Shown: positions 52,743-62,437, counted from the first letter of the stretch. The stretch is 64,000 bases of DNA from Bacteroides sp. (GCA_023665085.1 JAMPEQ010000005.1:117299-181298); one strand, 5' to 3'. Notes: generated by a model from the sequence alone, not told the origin. Numbers and translations are program-made.

Positions 52743-54128
52743 ATGAATATTGAAGATATGAGCAAAGAAGAGATTGTAGAAAATATCTCATCCCTTTACA
52801 GCAAAAAAAATTACGCAGAAATAAAAGCCATTTTAGTTGAAATAAACCCTGCAGACATTGCAGTGATTTTTGAAGAATTTGAAAGTGAGCAAAGAAATCT
52901 TTTCTTCCGCCTTTTACCCAAAGAAGAGGCTGCAGAGGTATTTGTTGAACTTGATGCTGATGCACAGGAGGCACTTATCCGTGCCTTTTCGGATACAGAG
53001 CTCAGAGAGGTTATTGATGAACTTTATCTTGATGATACTGTTGACATTATTGAAGAAATGCCTGCAACAATTGTAAAAAGAATTCTGCGAAATACTGACT
53101 CTCAGACAAGAGCATCTATCAATACTCTGCTGAAATACCCCGAAGACAGTGCAGGCTCAATCATGACACCTGAGTTTGTTGATTTGAAAAAAGATACAAC
53201 AGTTGAAGATGCGTTCAAACGAATCAAGCGCACAGGTGTCGACAAAGAAACTATTTACACCTGCTATGTTACAGATGAGTCAAGACATCTTATCGGTGTA
53301 ATAACAGTAAAAGATCTTCTGTTGCACGAAGAGGACGATAAAATCGAAGATCTCATGGAAACAAATATTATCTATATCAACACCCATGATGACCAGGAAA
53401 AAGCAGCGGATTTGTTCAGCAAATATGATTTTCTTGCTTTGCCTGTTGTTGATATGGAAAACAGACTTGTAGGTATTATTACAGTCGATGATGCTTTGGA
53501 TGTACTTGTTGATGAAAACACTGAGGATATCCATAAGATGAATGCGATTATGCCTAATGAAAAGCCGTATCTCAAAATGGGTGTTTTTGAAACATGGAAA
53601 TCGAGAATTTTATGGCTGTTGTTCCTTATGGTGAGTGCCACATTTACCGGTATGATTTTAAATGCTTTTGAGGATAAGCTTTCGGCACTTATTATCCTCA
53701 CATCATTCATCCCAATGCTTACAGGCACAAGCGGTAATGCCGGAGGACAGGCAAGCGCTGTTATTATTCGTGCTCTTTCTATTAAGGAAATAGACTTCAA
53801 GGATATTTTGAAGGTTATGTGGAAAGAGTTTAGGGTAGGTATGGTATGCGGCATTACTCTTGCTGCTGTCAACTTTGTTAAGATATGGCTTATCGACAGA
53901 AGTCTTTTGGGCATGAACGGCATTACTGTAAAGGTAGATTTGGTTATCAGCCTCACACTTGTTATTGAAATTATTTTTGCTAAGATGGTTGGCTGTGCTT
54001 TTCCTATTTTAGCAAAGAAACTCAAGCTGGATCCTGCTGTAATATCATCGCCGTTTATTACAACTGTTATGGATGCACTGTCACTTTTGATTTATTTCGG
54101 TCTGGCAACATCAATTTTACACATTTAA
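52743..54128 (+). CDS. mgtE: Magnesium transporter MgtE
   Basis: 461 residues. An N-terminal superhelical domain (1-130: NPADIAVIFEEFE...LDDTVDIIEEMP), tandem CBS domains (about 140-270: YPEDSAGSIMTPEFV...GVITVKDLL...VVDMENRLVGIITVDDAL) and five transmembrane helices with TSFIPMLTGTSGNAGGQASAVIIRAL. The cytoplasmic acidic N and CBS domains sense Mg2+ and gate the channel. AAAGGAG lies before the ATG. No Mg2+ riboswitch was recognised upstream. Confidence 0.97.
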   Translation: MNIEDMSKEEIVENISSLYSKKNYAEIKAILVEINPADIAVIFEEFESEQRNLFFRLLPKEEAAEVFVELDADAQEALIRAFSDTELREVIDELYLDDTVDIIEEMPATIVKRILRNTDSQTRASINTLLKYPEDSAGSIMTPEFVDLKKDTTVEDAFKRIKRTGVDKETIYTCYVTDESRHLIGVITVKDLLLHEEDDKIEDLMETNIIYINTHDDQEKAADLFSKYDFLALPVVDMENRLVGIITVDDALDVLVDENTEDIHKMNAIMPNEKPYLKMGVFETWKSRILWLLFLMVSATFTGMILNAFEDKLSALIILTSFIPMLTGTSGNAGGQASAVIIRALSIKEIDFKDILKVMWKEFRVGMVCGITLAAVNFVKIWLIDRSLLGMNGITVKVDLVISLTLVIEIIFAKMVGCAFPILAKKLKLDPAVISSPFITTVMDALSLLIYFGLATSILHI

Positions 54129-54152
54129 TATATAATATTATTAAAATAGTAC

Positions 54153-54180
54153 TTGACTTTTTTGTTGAAAGTGATATTAT
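54153..54180 (+). promoter_or_regulatory. Promoter of the rimP-nusA-infB operon
   Basis: TTGACT, 16-bp spacer, TATTAT. The operon appears to run from rimP to at least the HAD gene at 62437 with no internal terminator seen. Confidence 0.7.
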
Positions 54181-54208
54181 AAATATGGTTAATTTATATT
54201 CTCATGGT

Positions 54209-54232
54209 GAGAGTGGGCTTTGGTCCACTCTC
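54209..54232 (+). promoter_or_regulatory. Hairpin in the rimP leader
   Basis: GAGAGTGG / CCACTCTC, 8 bp with an 8-nt loop, in the short leader just before rimP. GTGGGC/CCAC hairpins recur upstream of rimP in Firmicutes (from memory), so it may be the conserved rimP-leader motif. Without a T-tract it is not an obvious terminator. Confidence 0.55.
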
Positions 54233-54259
54233 TTGTTATTATATTAAGGAGGTTTTAAT

Positions 54260-54745
54260 TTGGCAGGAAAAAACAATACCGTATCAAAGGTTTTTGAACT
54301 GGTAGAGCCATACGCAAAAGAGCTCGGGCTTGATATCTGGGATATACGCTTTCTGAAAGAGGGTACAGACTGGTATCTGCGCATATTTATTGATAAGGAA
54401 GGCGGAGTGTCAATTGATGACTGTGTAAATTTAACTCACGCAGTAACAAAACCGCTTGATGAGGCAGATCCGATCAGCCAGAGCTATACACTTGAAGTGA
54501 GCTCACCCGGTATAGAAAGAGAGCTTATAACACCTGAGCATTTCTGCAAATTTATAGGTTCAAAGGTTATGATGAGGCTTATCCGCCCTATTGAAAAAGT
54601 GAGAGATTTCAGTGGAATTCTAAACAGTTTTGAAAACGGAAAAATCACTCTTACACTTGCAGACGGCGAAGAGCTGACAGTTGACAAAAAAGAAACCTCT
54701 TATGTTAAGCTTGACGACTTTGATATGAGGGACTTTGAAAATTAA
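54260..54745 (+). CDS. rimP: Ribosome maturation factor RimP
   Basis: 161 residues with a TTG start 7 bp after AAGGAGG. KVFELVEPYAKELGLDIWDIRFLKEG, YLRIFIDKEGGVSIDDCV and LEVSSPGIERELITPEHF are the RimP N-domain; the C-domain is an SH3-like barrel with FSGILNSFENGKITL. Needed for 30S maturation. First gene of the conserved translation operon, 42 bp before nusA. Confidence 0.96.
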   Translation: MAGKNNTVSKVFELVEPYAKELGLDIWDIRFLKEGTDWYLRIFIDKEGGVSIDDCVNLTHAVTKPLDEADPISQSYTLEVSSPGIERELITPEHFCKFIGSKVMMRLIRPIEKVRDFSGILNSFENGKITLTLADGEELTVDKKETSYVKLDDFDMRDFEN

Positions 54746-54787
54746 GAAACAATACACCATAGTATATTATGAAAGGATGATAGGAAA

Positions 54788-55846
54788 ATGAGTAAAGAGT
54801 TTTTTGAGGCAGTAAAGCTTCTTGAGGAGGAAAGAGGTATATCAGCTGCAGATATTTATGAGAAAATTTCTGCTGCAATTATTTCATCACTTAAGCGTGA
54901 CTACAACAGCAAGGATATAATCCACTGCGATATTGATGAAGAAAAGCAGAAAATTAAGGTTTATGTCCGCAAAAATGTTGTTGATGAAATTGAAGATCCT
55001 GACACAGATATCACACTTGAGCAGGCACAGCTGATCAGAAAATCAGCTAAGGTCGGCAAAACAGTTGATATTCCTATTAAAACAAAAAATCTCGGCAGAG
55101 TTGTTGCTCAAAAGGCAAAGCAGGTTATCCGCCAAGGTCTCAGAGAGGCTGAAAGAGGCAAGATGTATGAGGAATTCAAGTCTAAAAATCAGGAGCTTGT
55201 TACTGCTAAGATTGACAGAGTTGATCCTATAACAAACAATGCAACTCTCGTTATCGGCAAGAATGTAACAGTTCTTCCTAAGAGTGAGCAGGTGCCGGGC
55301 GAGGTTCTTCGTGAGGGTGACAGCATCAAGGTATTTGTTGTTGATGTAAAAGAAACAGGCAAAGGTCCTAAGATTATGATTTCAAGAACACATCCGGGAC
55401 TTGTAAGACGTTTGTTTGAGCAGGAAGTTCCTGAAATTTATGACGGCACAATTGAAATCAAGTCTGTATCAAGAGAGGCTGGTTCAAGATCAAAAATTGC
55501 TGTATACACAAATCAGGAAGAGGTTGATCCTGTTGGCGCTTGTATCGGTCCTAAAGGCCAGAGAGTATCAAATATCGTTGAAGTTCTCGGCGGTGAAAAG
55601 ATTGATATCATCAAATACAGTGACAATCCTGAAGAGCTTGTTGCAGCAGCACTTGCACCGTCAGAGGTTTGCTCAATAGAAATTATTGATGCAGAGGCAA
55701 AGACCTGCCGTGCTACTGTTCCTGACGATCAGCTTTCATTGGCTATCGGTAATAAAGGTCAGAACGTTCGTCTGGCAGTAAGACTTACAGGCTGGAATAT
55801 TGATATTAAACCTGAATCAGGATTTTTTGAGGGTACAGAAGAATAA
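54788..55846 (+). CDS. nusA: Transcription termination/antitermination factor NusA
   Basis: 352 residues, the short Gram-positive form without C-terminal acidic repeats. An N-terminal RNA polymerase-binding domain (1-125, FEAVKLLEEERGISAADIYEKI), S1 domain (about 132-200, TAKIDRVDPITNNATLVIG), and tandem KH domains (about 225-345, GACIGPKGQRVSNIVEVLGGEKIDII and LAIGNKGQNVRLAVRLTGWNIDI). Affects pausing and termination. Confidence 0.97.
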   Translation: MSKEFFEAVKLLEEERGISAADIYEKISAAIISSLKRDYNSKDIIHCDIDEEKQKIKVYVRKNVVDEIEDPDTDITLEQAQLIRKSAKVGKTVDIPIKTKNLGRVVAQKAKQVIRQGLREAERGKMYEEFKSKNQELVTAKIDRVDPITNNATLVIGKNVTVLPKSEQVPGEVLREGDSIKVFVVDVKETGKGPKIMISRTHPGLVRRLFEQEVPEIYDGTIEIKSVSREAGSRSKIAVYTNQEEVDPVGACIGPKGQRVSNIVEVLGGEKIDIIKYSDNPEELVAAALAPSEVCSIEIIDAEAKTCRATVPDDQLSLAIGNKGQNVRLAVRLTGWNIDIKPESGFFEGTEE

Positions 55847-55879
55847 TATAGATTAATATATATATTTGGGAGAGATTTT

Positions 55880-56146
55880 ATGAAGACAAAAAAAGTACCT
55901 TTAAGAATGTGCACCGGCTGCGGAGAAATGTTTGATAAGCGCACACTGGTTCGTGTTGTAAAAAGTCCTGACGGTGAAATATCCCTTGACCTTACAGGCA
56001 AAAAATCAGGCAGAGGTGCTTATGTTTGTAAAAATCCCGACTGCCTGAAAAAAGCAAGAAAAAAGAGAGCATTTGAACGTGCTTTCTCCACACAAATCAG
56101 TGAAGAGGTTTACAATGCTATGGAAGAAGAGATGAATAATGCTTAA
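55880..56146 (+). CDS. ylxR: YlxR (RnpM)-family RNA-binding protein
   Basis: 88 residues. RMCTGCGEMFDKRTLVRVVK and GRGAYVCKNPDCLKKA are the DUF448 signature; the paired cysteines could bind zinc. In Bacillus/Staphylococcus-type operons it follows nusA, as here. Reported in the literature as an RNase P-interacting or nucleoid-associated protein; the sequence cannot decide. Overlaps the next gene by 8 bp. Confidence 0.94.
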   Translation: MKTKKVPLRMCTGCGEMFDKRTLVRVVKSPDGEISLDLTGKKSGRGAYVCKNPDCLKKARKKRAFERAFSTQISEEVYNAMEEEMNNA

Positions 56147-56474
56147 GGAAAAAACCCTTTCAATGCTTGGTCTGGCTCGAAGAGCAGGCAGGCTTTCGAT
56201 GGGGCATGACATGGCAGATCAGGCTGTAAAAAAGCGCAGGGCGAAAATGATTTTGCTTTGCAGTGACACATCGCCGAGACTGCAAAAGGAATTTGAAAGA
56301 ACAATTGCTGTCAATAATATAGATATTCCTATTTACAAGACAGAACTTACAATGAATGAAATTCATTTTTCCGTAGGTTATAAAGCAGGCATTATTACTG
56401 TAGACGACGAAAATTTTACAAAAAAAATTATTTCATTATTATTGGAACAGGAGGAACAAGTGAATGGTAATTAA
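56139..56474 (+). CDS. ylxQ: YlxQ, L7Ae/L30e-family RNA-binding protein
   Basis: 111 residues. LSMLGLARRAGRLSMGHDMADQAVKKRRAKMILLCSDTS is the L7Ae-type K-turn binding pattern. Conserved gene between ylxR and infB in Firmicutes; overlaps infB by 11 bp and ylxR by 8 bp, implying coupled translation. Probable ribosome or RNP accessory factor. Confidence 0.93.
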   Translation: MLKEKTLSMLGLARRAGRLSMGHDMADQAVKKRRAKMILLCSDTSPRLQKEFERTIAVNNIDIPIYKTELTMNEIHFSVGYKAGIITVDDENFTKKIISLLLEQEEQVNGN

Positions 56475-58812
56475 GGTTAAGGTTTCCGATGTAGCAAAAG
56501 ATTTCGGAAAAGATAACAAAGAAATTATCAATATTCTGTCAGAATATTGTAAAGGCAAAAAAACTGCAAATACTGTTCTTGAGGAAAGTGAACTGAATAT
56601 CCTTTTTGAAAAAATCACTCAGGACAACAGCGTGGAAAGTCTGGATAAATATATGAATTCAGGCAAAAAAGCAGATAAAAGCAAGCCGAATAAAAACAAT
56701 GCCAAAAAATCTGACAACAAAAAGCATCAGAGTCAGGCAGCTATTCTTCAGATGGCAGAGCAGGCTGCAAAGCGTGACGAAGAAAAAGCAAAGAAAAAGG
56801 CTAACAAAGCCCCTCAGGCAAGAACAAAGGGTGAAGCCCGCCGTGTTGACACAAGAGTAAACACAGTTGATCTTGAAAAGTACAATCAGAAATATGAGGA
56901 TATTGCGCCGGCTTCAAACATGGGTGATTATCAGAAAAAGCAAAAGCTTAACCAGAAGTCAAAGCAATACAGAAAGCAGAGACCGCAGGGTATGCATGCC
57001 CGTTCAAAGAAGGAGACTGAGGCACAGCGTCTTGCTCGTATTGAAGCACAGAGAAAGAAGCAGCAGATTACTATTGAAGTACCTGATGAAATCACTGTCG
57101 GCGAGCTTGCAAGTCTTCTTCGTATGACTGCAACTGAGGTTATCAAGAAGCTCATGGTGCTTGGTGTTATGGCGACAGTAAACGAGGTTATCGATTATGA
57201 TACTGCAGAAATCGTTGCAACAGAGCTTGGTGCAAAGGTTAAGCATAAGGTAGTCGTTACTATTGAAGAGCAGATTATTGAGGAAGAAATTGAAGACGAT
57301 GAAAATGCTGTTGAAAGACCTCCTGTTATCTGCGTAATGGGACACGTTGACCATGGTAAAACATCTATACTTGATGCAATTCGTGATACGGATGTAACTT
57401 CTACCGAGGCAGGCGGAATTACTCAGGCTATCGGTGCATATCAGGTTGAAGTGAACGGTCAGAAAATTACTTTCCTTGACACACCTGGTCACGCAGCATT
57501 TACCGCAATGAGAGCAAGAGGTGCTATGGCAACTGATATTGCAGTGCTTGTTGTTGCAGCAGACGACGGTATCATGCCGCAGACAATTGAGGCAATCAAT
57601 CATGCAAAGGCTGCAGGTGTTGAAATTATTGTGGCTATCAACAAAATGGATAAAGAGGGTGCAAACCCTGACCGTATTATGCAGCAGCTTACAGAGCATG
57701 AGCTTGTACCTGAAGAGTGGGGCGGAAATATTATCTGTGTTCCTGTTTCTGCTAAGACTAAAATGGGTATCGACAAGCTTCTTGAAACAATTCTTCTTGT
57801 TGCTGAGGTGTCAGAGCTTAAAGCAAATCCTGACCGTACAGCAAAGGGTGTTGTTATTGAGGCTAAGCTTGACAAGGGCAGAGGTCCTATTGCTACACTT
57901 CTTGTACAGAATGGTACACTTAACTCAGGCGATGTAATTGTGGCAGGTACAGCTGTTGGTAAGATAAGAGCTATGACTGACTACCACGGAAAATCAATCC
58001 GTTCGGCAGGTCCGTCTGTTCCTGTAGAGATTATGGGACTTGACAGTGCACCTATGAGCGGTGATGAATTCAATGCCGTTTCTGACGAAAAGCTTGCAAG
58101 AGCCTTGGTTGAACAGAGAAAGGAAAAAGCGAAGGAAGAAGAATTCAAGCTCTTCCAGAAGGTTACTCTTGACACTCTGTTTGACACTATTCAGGAGGGT
58201 GAGATGAAGGAGCTTAACATCATCATCAAAGCAGATGTTCAGGGATCTGTTGAGGCAGTTAAGCAGTCACTTCTTAAGATTGAAAATGACGAAGTAAATG
58301 TTAAAATTGTTCATGGTGCAGTAGGTGCAGTAAGTGAAAGCGATGTTATGCTGGCAAATGCATCAAATGCAATTATAGTTGCATTTAATATTGGTGTTGA
58401 CCAGATTGCTGCTGATAATGCAAGCCGTGACGGAGTTGAAATTAAACAGTACGACATTATTTATGATGCAATTGAAGATATCGAAAGAGCTATGAGAGGA
58501 ATGAGAGCTCCTAAGTACCGTGATGTTGACACAGGCGAGGTTGAGGTAAGAGAGGTTTATAAAATTTCTTCTGCCGGTACAATCGCCGGCTCACTCGTTA
58601 CATCAGGAAGCATTAAGCGTGACGGTAAGGTAAGAGTTATCAGAAAGGGCAAAGAAATTGCCAATGTCAAGCTTGCTAACCTCAAGCGTTTCAAGGATGA
58701 GGTTAAAGAAGTATCCTCAGGTTACGAATGCGGTATCAGTCTTGACGGATGGGATGACATTCAGGCAGGCGATATTCTTCAGGCATATATTGTAGAGGAA
58801 TATAGGGACTAA
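56464..58812 (+). CDS. infB: Translation initiation factor IF-2
   Basis: 782 residues. An N-terminal IF2_N fold (KVSDVAKDFGKDNKEIINILSEY), a long Lys/Gln/Arg-rich linker (about 70-195), a second IF2_N-like domain (ITVGELASLLRMTATEVIKKLMVLG), the G domain with GHVDHGKTS, DTPGHAAF and NKMD, then the beta-barrel and C-terminal fMet-tRNA-binding domains (VEVREVYKISSAGTIAG...). Delivers initiator tRNA to the 30S subunit. Confidence 0.98.
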   Translation: MVIKVKVSDVAKDFGKDNKEIINILSEYCKGKKTANTVLEESELNILFEKITQDNSVESLDKYMNSGKKADKSKPNKNNAKKSDNKKHQSQAAILQMAEQAAKRDEEKAKKKANKAPQARTKGEARRVDTRVNTVDLEKYNQKYEDIAPASNMGDYQKKQKLNQKSKQYRKQRPQGMHARSKKETEAQRLARIEAQRKKQQITIEVPDEITVGELASLLRMTATEVIKKLMVLGVMATVNEVIDYDTAEIVATELGAKVKHKVVVTIEEQIIEEEIEDDENAVERPPVICVMGHVDHGKTSILDAIRDTDVTSTEAGGITQAIGAYQVEVNGQKITFLDTPGHAAFTAMRARGAMATDIAVLVVAADDGIMPQTIEAINHAKAAGVEIIVAINKMDKEGANPDRIMQQLTEHELVPEEWGGNIICVPVSAKTKMGIDKLLETILLVAEVSELKANPDRTAKGVVIEAKLDKGRGPIATLLVQNGTLNSGDVIVAGTAVGKIRAMTDYHGKSIRSAGPSVPVEIMGLDSAPMSGDEFNAVSDEKLARALVEQRKEKAKEEEFKLFQKVTLDTLFDTIQEGEMKELNIIIKADVQGSVEAVKQSLLKIENDEVNVKIVHGAVGAVSESDVMLANASNAIIVAFNIGVDQIAADNASRDGVEIKQYDIIYDAIEDIERAMRGMRAPKYRDVDTGEVEVREVYKISSAGTIAGSLVTSGSIKRDGKVRVIRKGKEIANVKLANLKRFKDEVKEVSSGYECGISLDGWDDIQAGDILQAYIVEEYRD

Positions 58813-58814
58813 TT

Positions 58815-59162
58815 ATGGCAGGATTTCATATTGACAGAATAAGCGAAGATATTAAGCGTGAGATTATATCAATTATGCGTGAGCTTAAAGATCCGCGTGT
58901 AAACGGAATGCTTACAGTTGTTAAGGCAGAGGTAAGCGGTGACTTAAGCTATGCAAAGATATACATCAGTGCTATAGAGGGTATTGACACTGCAAAAAGT
59001 GCTGTTAAGGGACTTGAAAGTGCACAGGGTTATATCAGAAAACAGCTTGGAACAAGGCTTCATCTTCGCAAAAGCCCTGAGCTAAAGTTTATTGCAGATG
59101 ACTCAATAGCAAAGGGTATGGATTTATTTGAAAAAATCAAGGACTTAAATAATGAGAATTGA
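58815..59162 (+). CDS. rbfA: Ribosome-binding factor A
   Basis: 115 residues. RISEDIKREIISIMRELKDPRVNGMLTVVKAEVSGDLSYAKIYIS and the LRKSPELKFIADDS helix-kink-helix are typical. Binds the 30S subunit during 16S rRNA maturation. Starts 2 bp after infB stops; overlaps the next gene by 11 bp. Confidence 0.96.
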   Translation: MAGFHIDRISEDIKREIISIMRELKDPRVNGMLTVVKAEVSGDLSYAKIYISAIEGIDTAKSAVKGLESAQGYIRKQLGTRLHLRKSPELKFIADDSIAKGMDLFEKIKDLNNEN

Positions 59163-60090
59163 TGTTAAAGAATGTGCAGCTCTTTTAAAAGAGAAGGACA
59201 ATATTTTAATACTGACACATGCTCATCCTGACGGTGACACATTAGGATGCGGTTTTGCACTGTGCCGTGCTTTGTATAAGCTGGGAAAAATATGCTGTGT
59301 TGAAAATGCTGATGAAATTCCGAAAAAATACAGCTATATGTACAGTGACATTGCCCAAATCAAATTCAAGCCGGATTATGTGGTTGCAGTTGATGTTGCA
59401 ACGGATAATCTTCTGGGTGAGCTTCAGGGTAAATACCATATTGATATGTGCATTGACCACCATTCGACAAATACCGAATATGCGGATGTACTGCTTTTGG
59501 AGGATGTACCTGCGGCCTGTGAGATTATGTTCAAAATAATTAAAGAGCTTGGAGTAGAGATTGATAAAAGACTTGCAGGATGTCTCTACACAGGACTTAC
59601 TACCGACACGGGCTGCTTCAGATATGCCTCCACAACGGCAGATACATACCGTGCAGCGTCAGAGCTTATAGAGCTTGGTGCTGATAACGGAGCTATCAAC
59701 AGGGCAATGTTTGAATCTAAAACAAAGACCTATGCAAAGCTGGAAAGACTTGCACTTGATTCAATGCGTTTCTTTAACAATGAGCGTATTTGTATTATCA
59801 CTATCACGCAGAAAATGTATGAGGAAACAGGCTCAAGCGAGCAGGAAACTGAGGCAATTGCTCCTCTTACAAGGCAGATTGAAGGCGTTGAAATCGGTAT
59901 AACTATCAAGGAAAAGACTGACGGCACCTGCAAGGCCTCTATAAGAACGTTTGAATCAGTCAATGCCGCTGAAATTGCCAAAGCATTCGGCGGAGGCGGT
60001 CACGCACAGGCAGCTGCCTGCCGTATGGATTGTGATATTACTGAGGCAAGAAAGAGACTTGTTGACAAATGCGGAGAGCTTCTTAAATGA
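59152..60090 (+). CDS. nrnA: DHH/DHHA1 phosphoesterase (NrnA-type)
   Basis: 312 residues. ILTHAHPDGDTLGCGFAL, VVAVDVATDNLL and CIDHHSTNTEYA hold the Mn-binding DHH motifs; the DHHA1 domain ends in FGGGGHAQAAACRM. Degrades nano-RNA and 3'-phosphoadenosine-5'-phosphate by family. Common between rbfA and truB in Firmicutes. Overlaps truB by 4 bp (ATGA). Confidence 0.92.
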   Translation: MRIDVKECAALLKEKDNILILTHAHPDGDTLGCGFALCRALYKLGKICCVENADEIPKKYSYMYSDIAQIKFKPDYVVAVDVATDNLLGELQGKYHIDMCIDHHSTNTEYADVLLLEDVPAACEIMFKIIKELGVEIDKRLAGCLYTGLTTDTGCFRYASTTADTYRAASELIELGADNGAINRAMFESKTKTYAKLERLALDSMRFFNNERICIITITQKMYEETGSSEQETEAIAPLTRQIEGVEIGITIKEKTDGTCKASIRTFESVNAAEIAKAFGGGGHAQAAACRMDCDITEARKRLVDKCGELLK

Positions 60091-60977
60091 CAGGTATTAT
60101 TTGTATTAATAAAGATAAAGATATCACATCTTTCGGTACAGTGGCAAAGGTGCGCGGCATTACAAGAATTAAAAAAGCAGGTCATACAGGCACTCTTGAT
60201 CCTATGGCTACAGGAGTTTTGCCTGTTATGATAGGCGGGGCAACAAAATTTCTTGATTATCTGCCTGACAGTGATAAGGGCTACCGCGCTTCTTTTATAC
60301 TCGGTAAAACTACTGACACTCTTGATATTACAGGTAATATTACAGGCGAGTATGATGTAAATGCTTCAAAAGAGGATGTTGAAAATATACTTCCTGAATT
60401 CCGAGGCGTTATTTCGCAGATACCGCCTATGTATTCAGCGGTGTCGGTCGGCGGAAAAAGGCTCTATGACCTTGCAAGGCAAGGAATTGAGGTTGAACGT
60501 CAGGCACGTGAAGTTGAAATAAAAAAGCTTGAGCTTGTTGAATCCGACGGAAACGAATACACTATTGATGTTATCTGTTCAAAGGGTACATATATACGAA
60601 CTCTTATTGATGATATAGGCAGGAGGCTTGGATGTGGTGCGGTAATGACAAGCCTCAAGAGAACTCTTGCTATGGGCTTTACACTTGACGATTGTGTTAC
60701 AATAGAGCAGCTGCAGGAAATTAAGGACAAGTCATTGGATTTTGAAGATGTAATTATTGATATTGAAAAAATCTTTTCATCTTATGACAGCATTGCTGTA
60801 ACTGATGCACAGGCAAGGCGTTTTTCCAATGGCGGTGCTCTTGCTCTTGACAGACTTAGAAAGAAGCTTGGTAATAATTTTTACAGAGTTTATAATCAGC
60901 GGGGTGAATTCCTCGGTCTCGGCAAAGCAGATTTTGAAAAACAGGAGCTGGCAGTTAAAAGACTGCTGGTAAAATGA
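60087..60977 (+). CDS. truB: tRNA pseudouridine(55) synthase TruB
   Basis: 296 residues. GIICINKDKDITSFGTVAKVRGI and KKAGHTGTLDPMATGVLPVMIG contain the catalytic Asp (GTLDP, about residue 38); a C-terminal PUA-like region follows. Makes pseudouridine 55 in the T-loop of tRNAs. Confidence 0.97.
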   Translation: MTGIICINKDKDITSFGTVAKVRGITRIKKAGHTGTLDPMATGVLPVMIGGATKFLDYLPDSDKGYRASFILGKTTDTLDITGNITGEYDVNASKEDVENILPEFRGVISQIPPMYSAVSVGGKRLYDLARQGIEVERQAREVEIKKLELVESDGNEYTIDVICSKGTYIRTLIDDIGRRLGCGAVMTSLKRTLAMGFTLDDCVTIEQLQEIKDKSLDFEDVIIDIEKIFSSYDSIAVTDAQARRFSNGGALALDRLRKKLGNNFYRVYNQRGEFLGLGKADFEKQELAVKRLLVK

Positions 60978-60981
60978 AACT

Positions 60982-61797
60982 ATGGATAAAAGTACAGATA
61001 AAAAAAGAATAGCTGTTGCACTTGGTGATTTTGACGGAATGCACAAGGCACACCAGACAGTCATCACCGGTGCGGAAAACACTATTATTTACAGTGTAAA
61101 TAACAAATTTTCACTTCTTCAAAAAAGTATTTTTGAAAAAAGGTATCCTGGCACTATTTTTGCAGATTTCGGTGAAATTAAAAATTTGTCGGGAGAAGAG
61201 TTTATTGAAAAAATACTTCTCGAAAGATTTAATGCAGGAATTATTCTATGCGGTTTTAATTTTCGTTTTGGTAAAAAGGCAGGCTGGTCTGCACTGGATC
61301 TTCGCAAATATCTGGCAGACAAGGATGTGTGGGTAAGAATACTTGAGCATCAGGATTTTGACGGCAGTCCAATTTCATCTACACGAATAAGAGAAGCTGT
61401 TTCAAATGGTGAGATGGAAAGGGCAAAAGATATGCTTGGATATAATTTTACCTTTGAAAGTGAGGTTTTTCACGGAGATAAGCGCGGAAGAACTATCGGT
61501 TTTCCTACAATAAACCAGTATTTACCCGAGGGACTTACCACTGCGAAATTCGGCGTATATGAAAGCCGTGTATTTATTGACTGTGCTGAGTATAAGGCGT
61601 TCACTAATATAGGTGTGCGCCCTACATGGCAGACCGAAGTGCCTACCGCCGAAACACACATTTTTGATTTCAGCGGTGATTTATACGGCAAAACCGTAAG
61701 AGTTGAGTTGGTAAAATATATCAGAGCGGAAAGGAAGTTTTCATCTGTTGATGAACTGAAGGAGCAATTGAATAATGATAAAAGCAGTGTTATTTGA
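60982..61797 (+). CDS. ribF: Bifunctional riboflavin kinase/FAD synthetase, shortened N-domain
   Basis: 271 residues; typical RibF is about 305-315. The nucleotidyltransferase motif is GDFDGMHKAHQ (usual GxFDGxHxGH, with Ala for Gly here) and ISSTRIRE lies near residue 136, about 20-30 residues earlier than usual. The kinase domain is complete: GDKRGRTIGFPTINQYLP, NIGVRPTW, ETHIFDFSGDLYGK. It likely makes FMN; whether FAD synthesis is efficient is uncertain given the compact N-domain. Follows truB by 4 bp and overlaps the next gene by 23 bp. Confidence 0.9.
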   Translation: MDKSTDKKRIAVALGDFDGMHKAHQTVITGAENTIIYSVNNKFSLLQKSIFEKRYPGTIFADFGEIKNLSGEEFIEKILLERFNAGIILCGFNFRFGKKAGWSALDLRKYLADKDVWVRILEHQDFDGSPISSTRIREAVSNGEMERAKDMLGYNFTFESEVFHGDKRGRTIGFPTINQYLPEGLTTAKFGVYESRVFIDCAEYKAFTNIGVRPTWQTEVPTAETHIFDFSGDLYGKTVRVELVKYIRAERKFSSVDELKEQLNNDKSSVI

Positions 61798-62437
61798 TTT
61801 TGATGAAACTCTGCAGGACAGAACAGAAGCATTTGAAAATTATATGGATGCCTTTCTTGACTGTTTCTGTCCGAGCATTTCATATGAAGAAAAAGAAATA
61901 CGTAAGCAGGATATGCGTGTAACAGGAAAAGGCGGGTATGTTGACAGGGAAAAATGGTATGCTATGCTCGTTGAAAAATGGCATTGGACCGATGCACCAT
62001 CACCATCAGTTCTTGCAAATCACTATGACACAAATTTCGGTGATTTCAATGTTGTTTTTCCTAATTCACCTGTATTGCTTAAAGAGCTTAAGCAAAAAGG
62101 TTATACTACAGGTGTAATCACCAATGGGCCGTCAATACTTCAAAATCACAAAATGGACACCAGCGGTCTGCGTCAATACTGTGATATAGTTGTTGTCAGC
62201 GGTGATGTGGGCGTGCATAAGCCTGATCCGGCGTTGTTTATTTACACTGCCGAAAAGCTTGGACTTAAGGCTGAAGAATGTGTTTATGTGGGTGATCATC
62301 CGATAAATGATATCAAAGGTGCTCTGGACGCTGGAATGAAAGCAATCAGAATGAACTTCGGCTGGTTTAAGAATCAGAATTTGACTGACGGTGTGCCGGT
62401 TATTGAGGATATCATTGACGTGCTGAAATATGTATAA
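61775..62437 (+). CDS. HAD-superfamily hydrolase (YjjG-like)
   Basis: 220 residues. Motif I is LFDFDETLQDR (DxDxT), motif II is GVITNGPS, motif III lies near VGVHKPDPALF, and motif IV is VYVGDHPINDIKGA. It starts within the end of ribF (23-bp overlap), so it belongs to that transcript. Probably a phosphatase of nucleotides or small sugar phosphates; adjacency to ribF raises the possibility of a flavin-nucleotide substrate, which is only a guess. Confidence 0.88.
   Translation: MIKAVLFDFDETLQDRTEAFENYMDAFLDCFCPSISYEEKEIRKQDMRVTGKGGYVDREKWYAMLVEKWHWTDAPSPSVLANHYDTNFGDFNVVFPNSPVLLKELKQKGYTTGVITNGPSILQNHKMDTSGLRQYCDIVVVSGDVGVHKPDPALFIYTAEKLGLKAEECVYVGDHPINDIKGALDAGMKAIRMNFGWFKNQNLTDGVPVIEDIIDVLKYV

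Noticed and set aside
57004..57699. 231-residue minus-strand frame opposite infB
   Set aside because: Cys/Asn/Ser-rich low-complexity translation opposite a certain essential gene, without a start signal.
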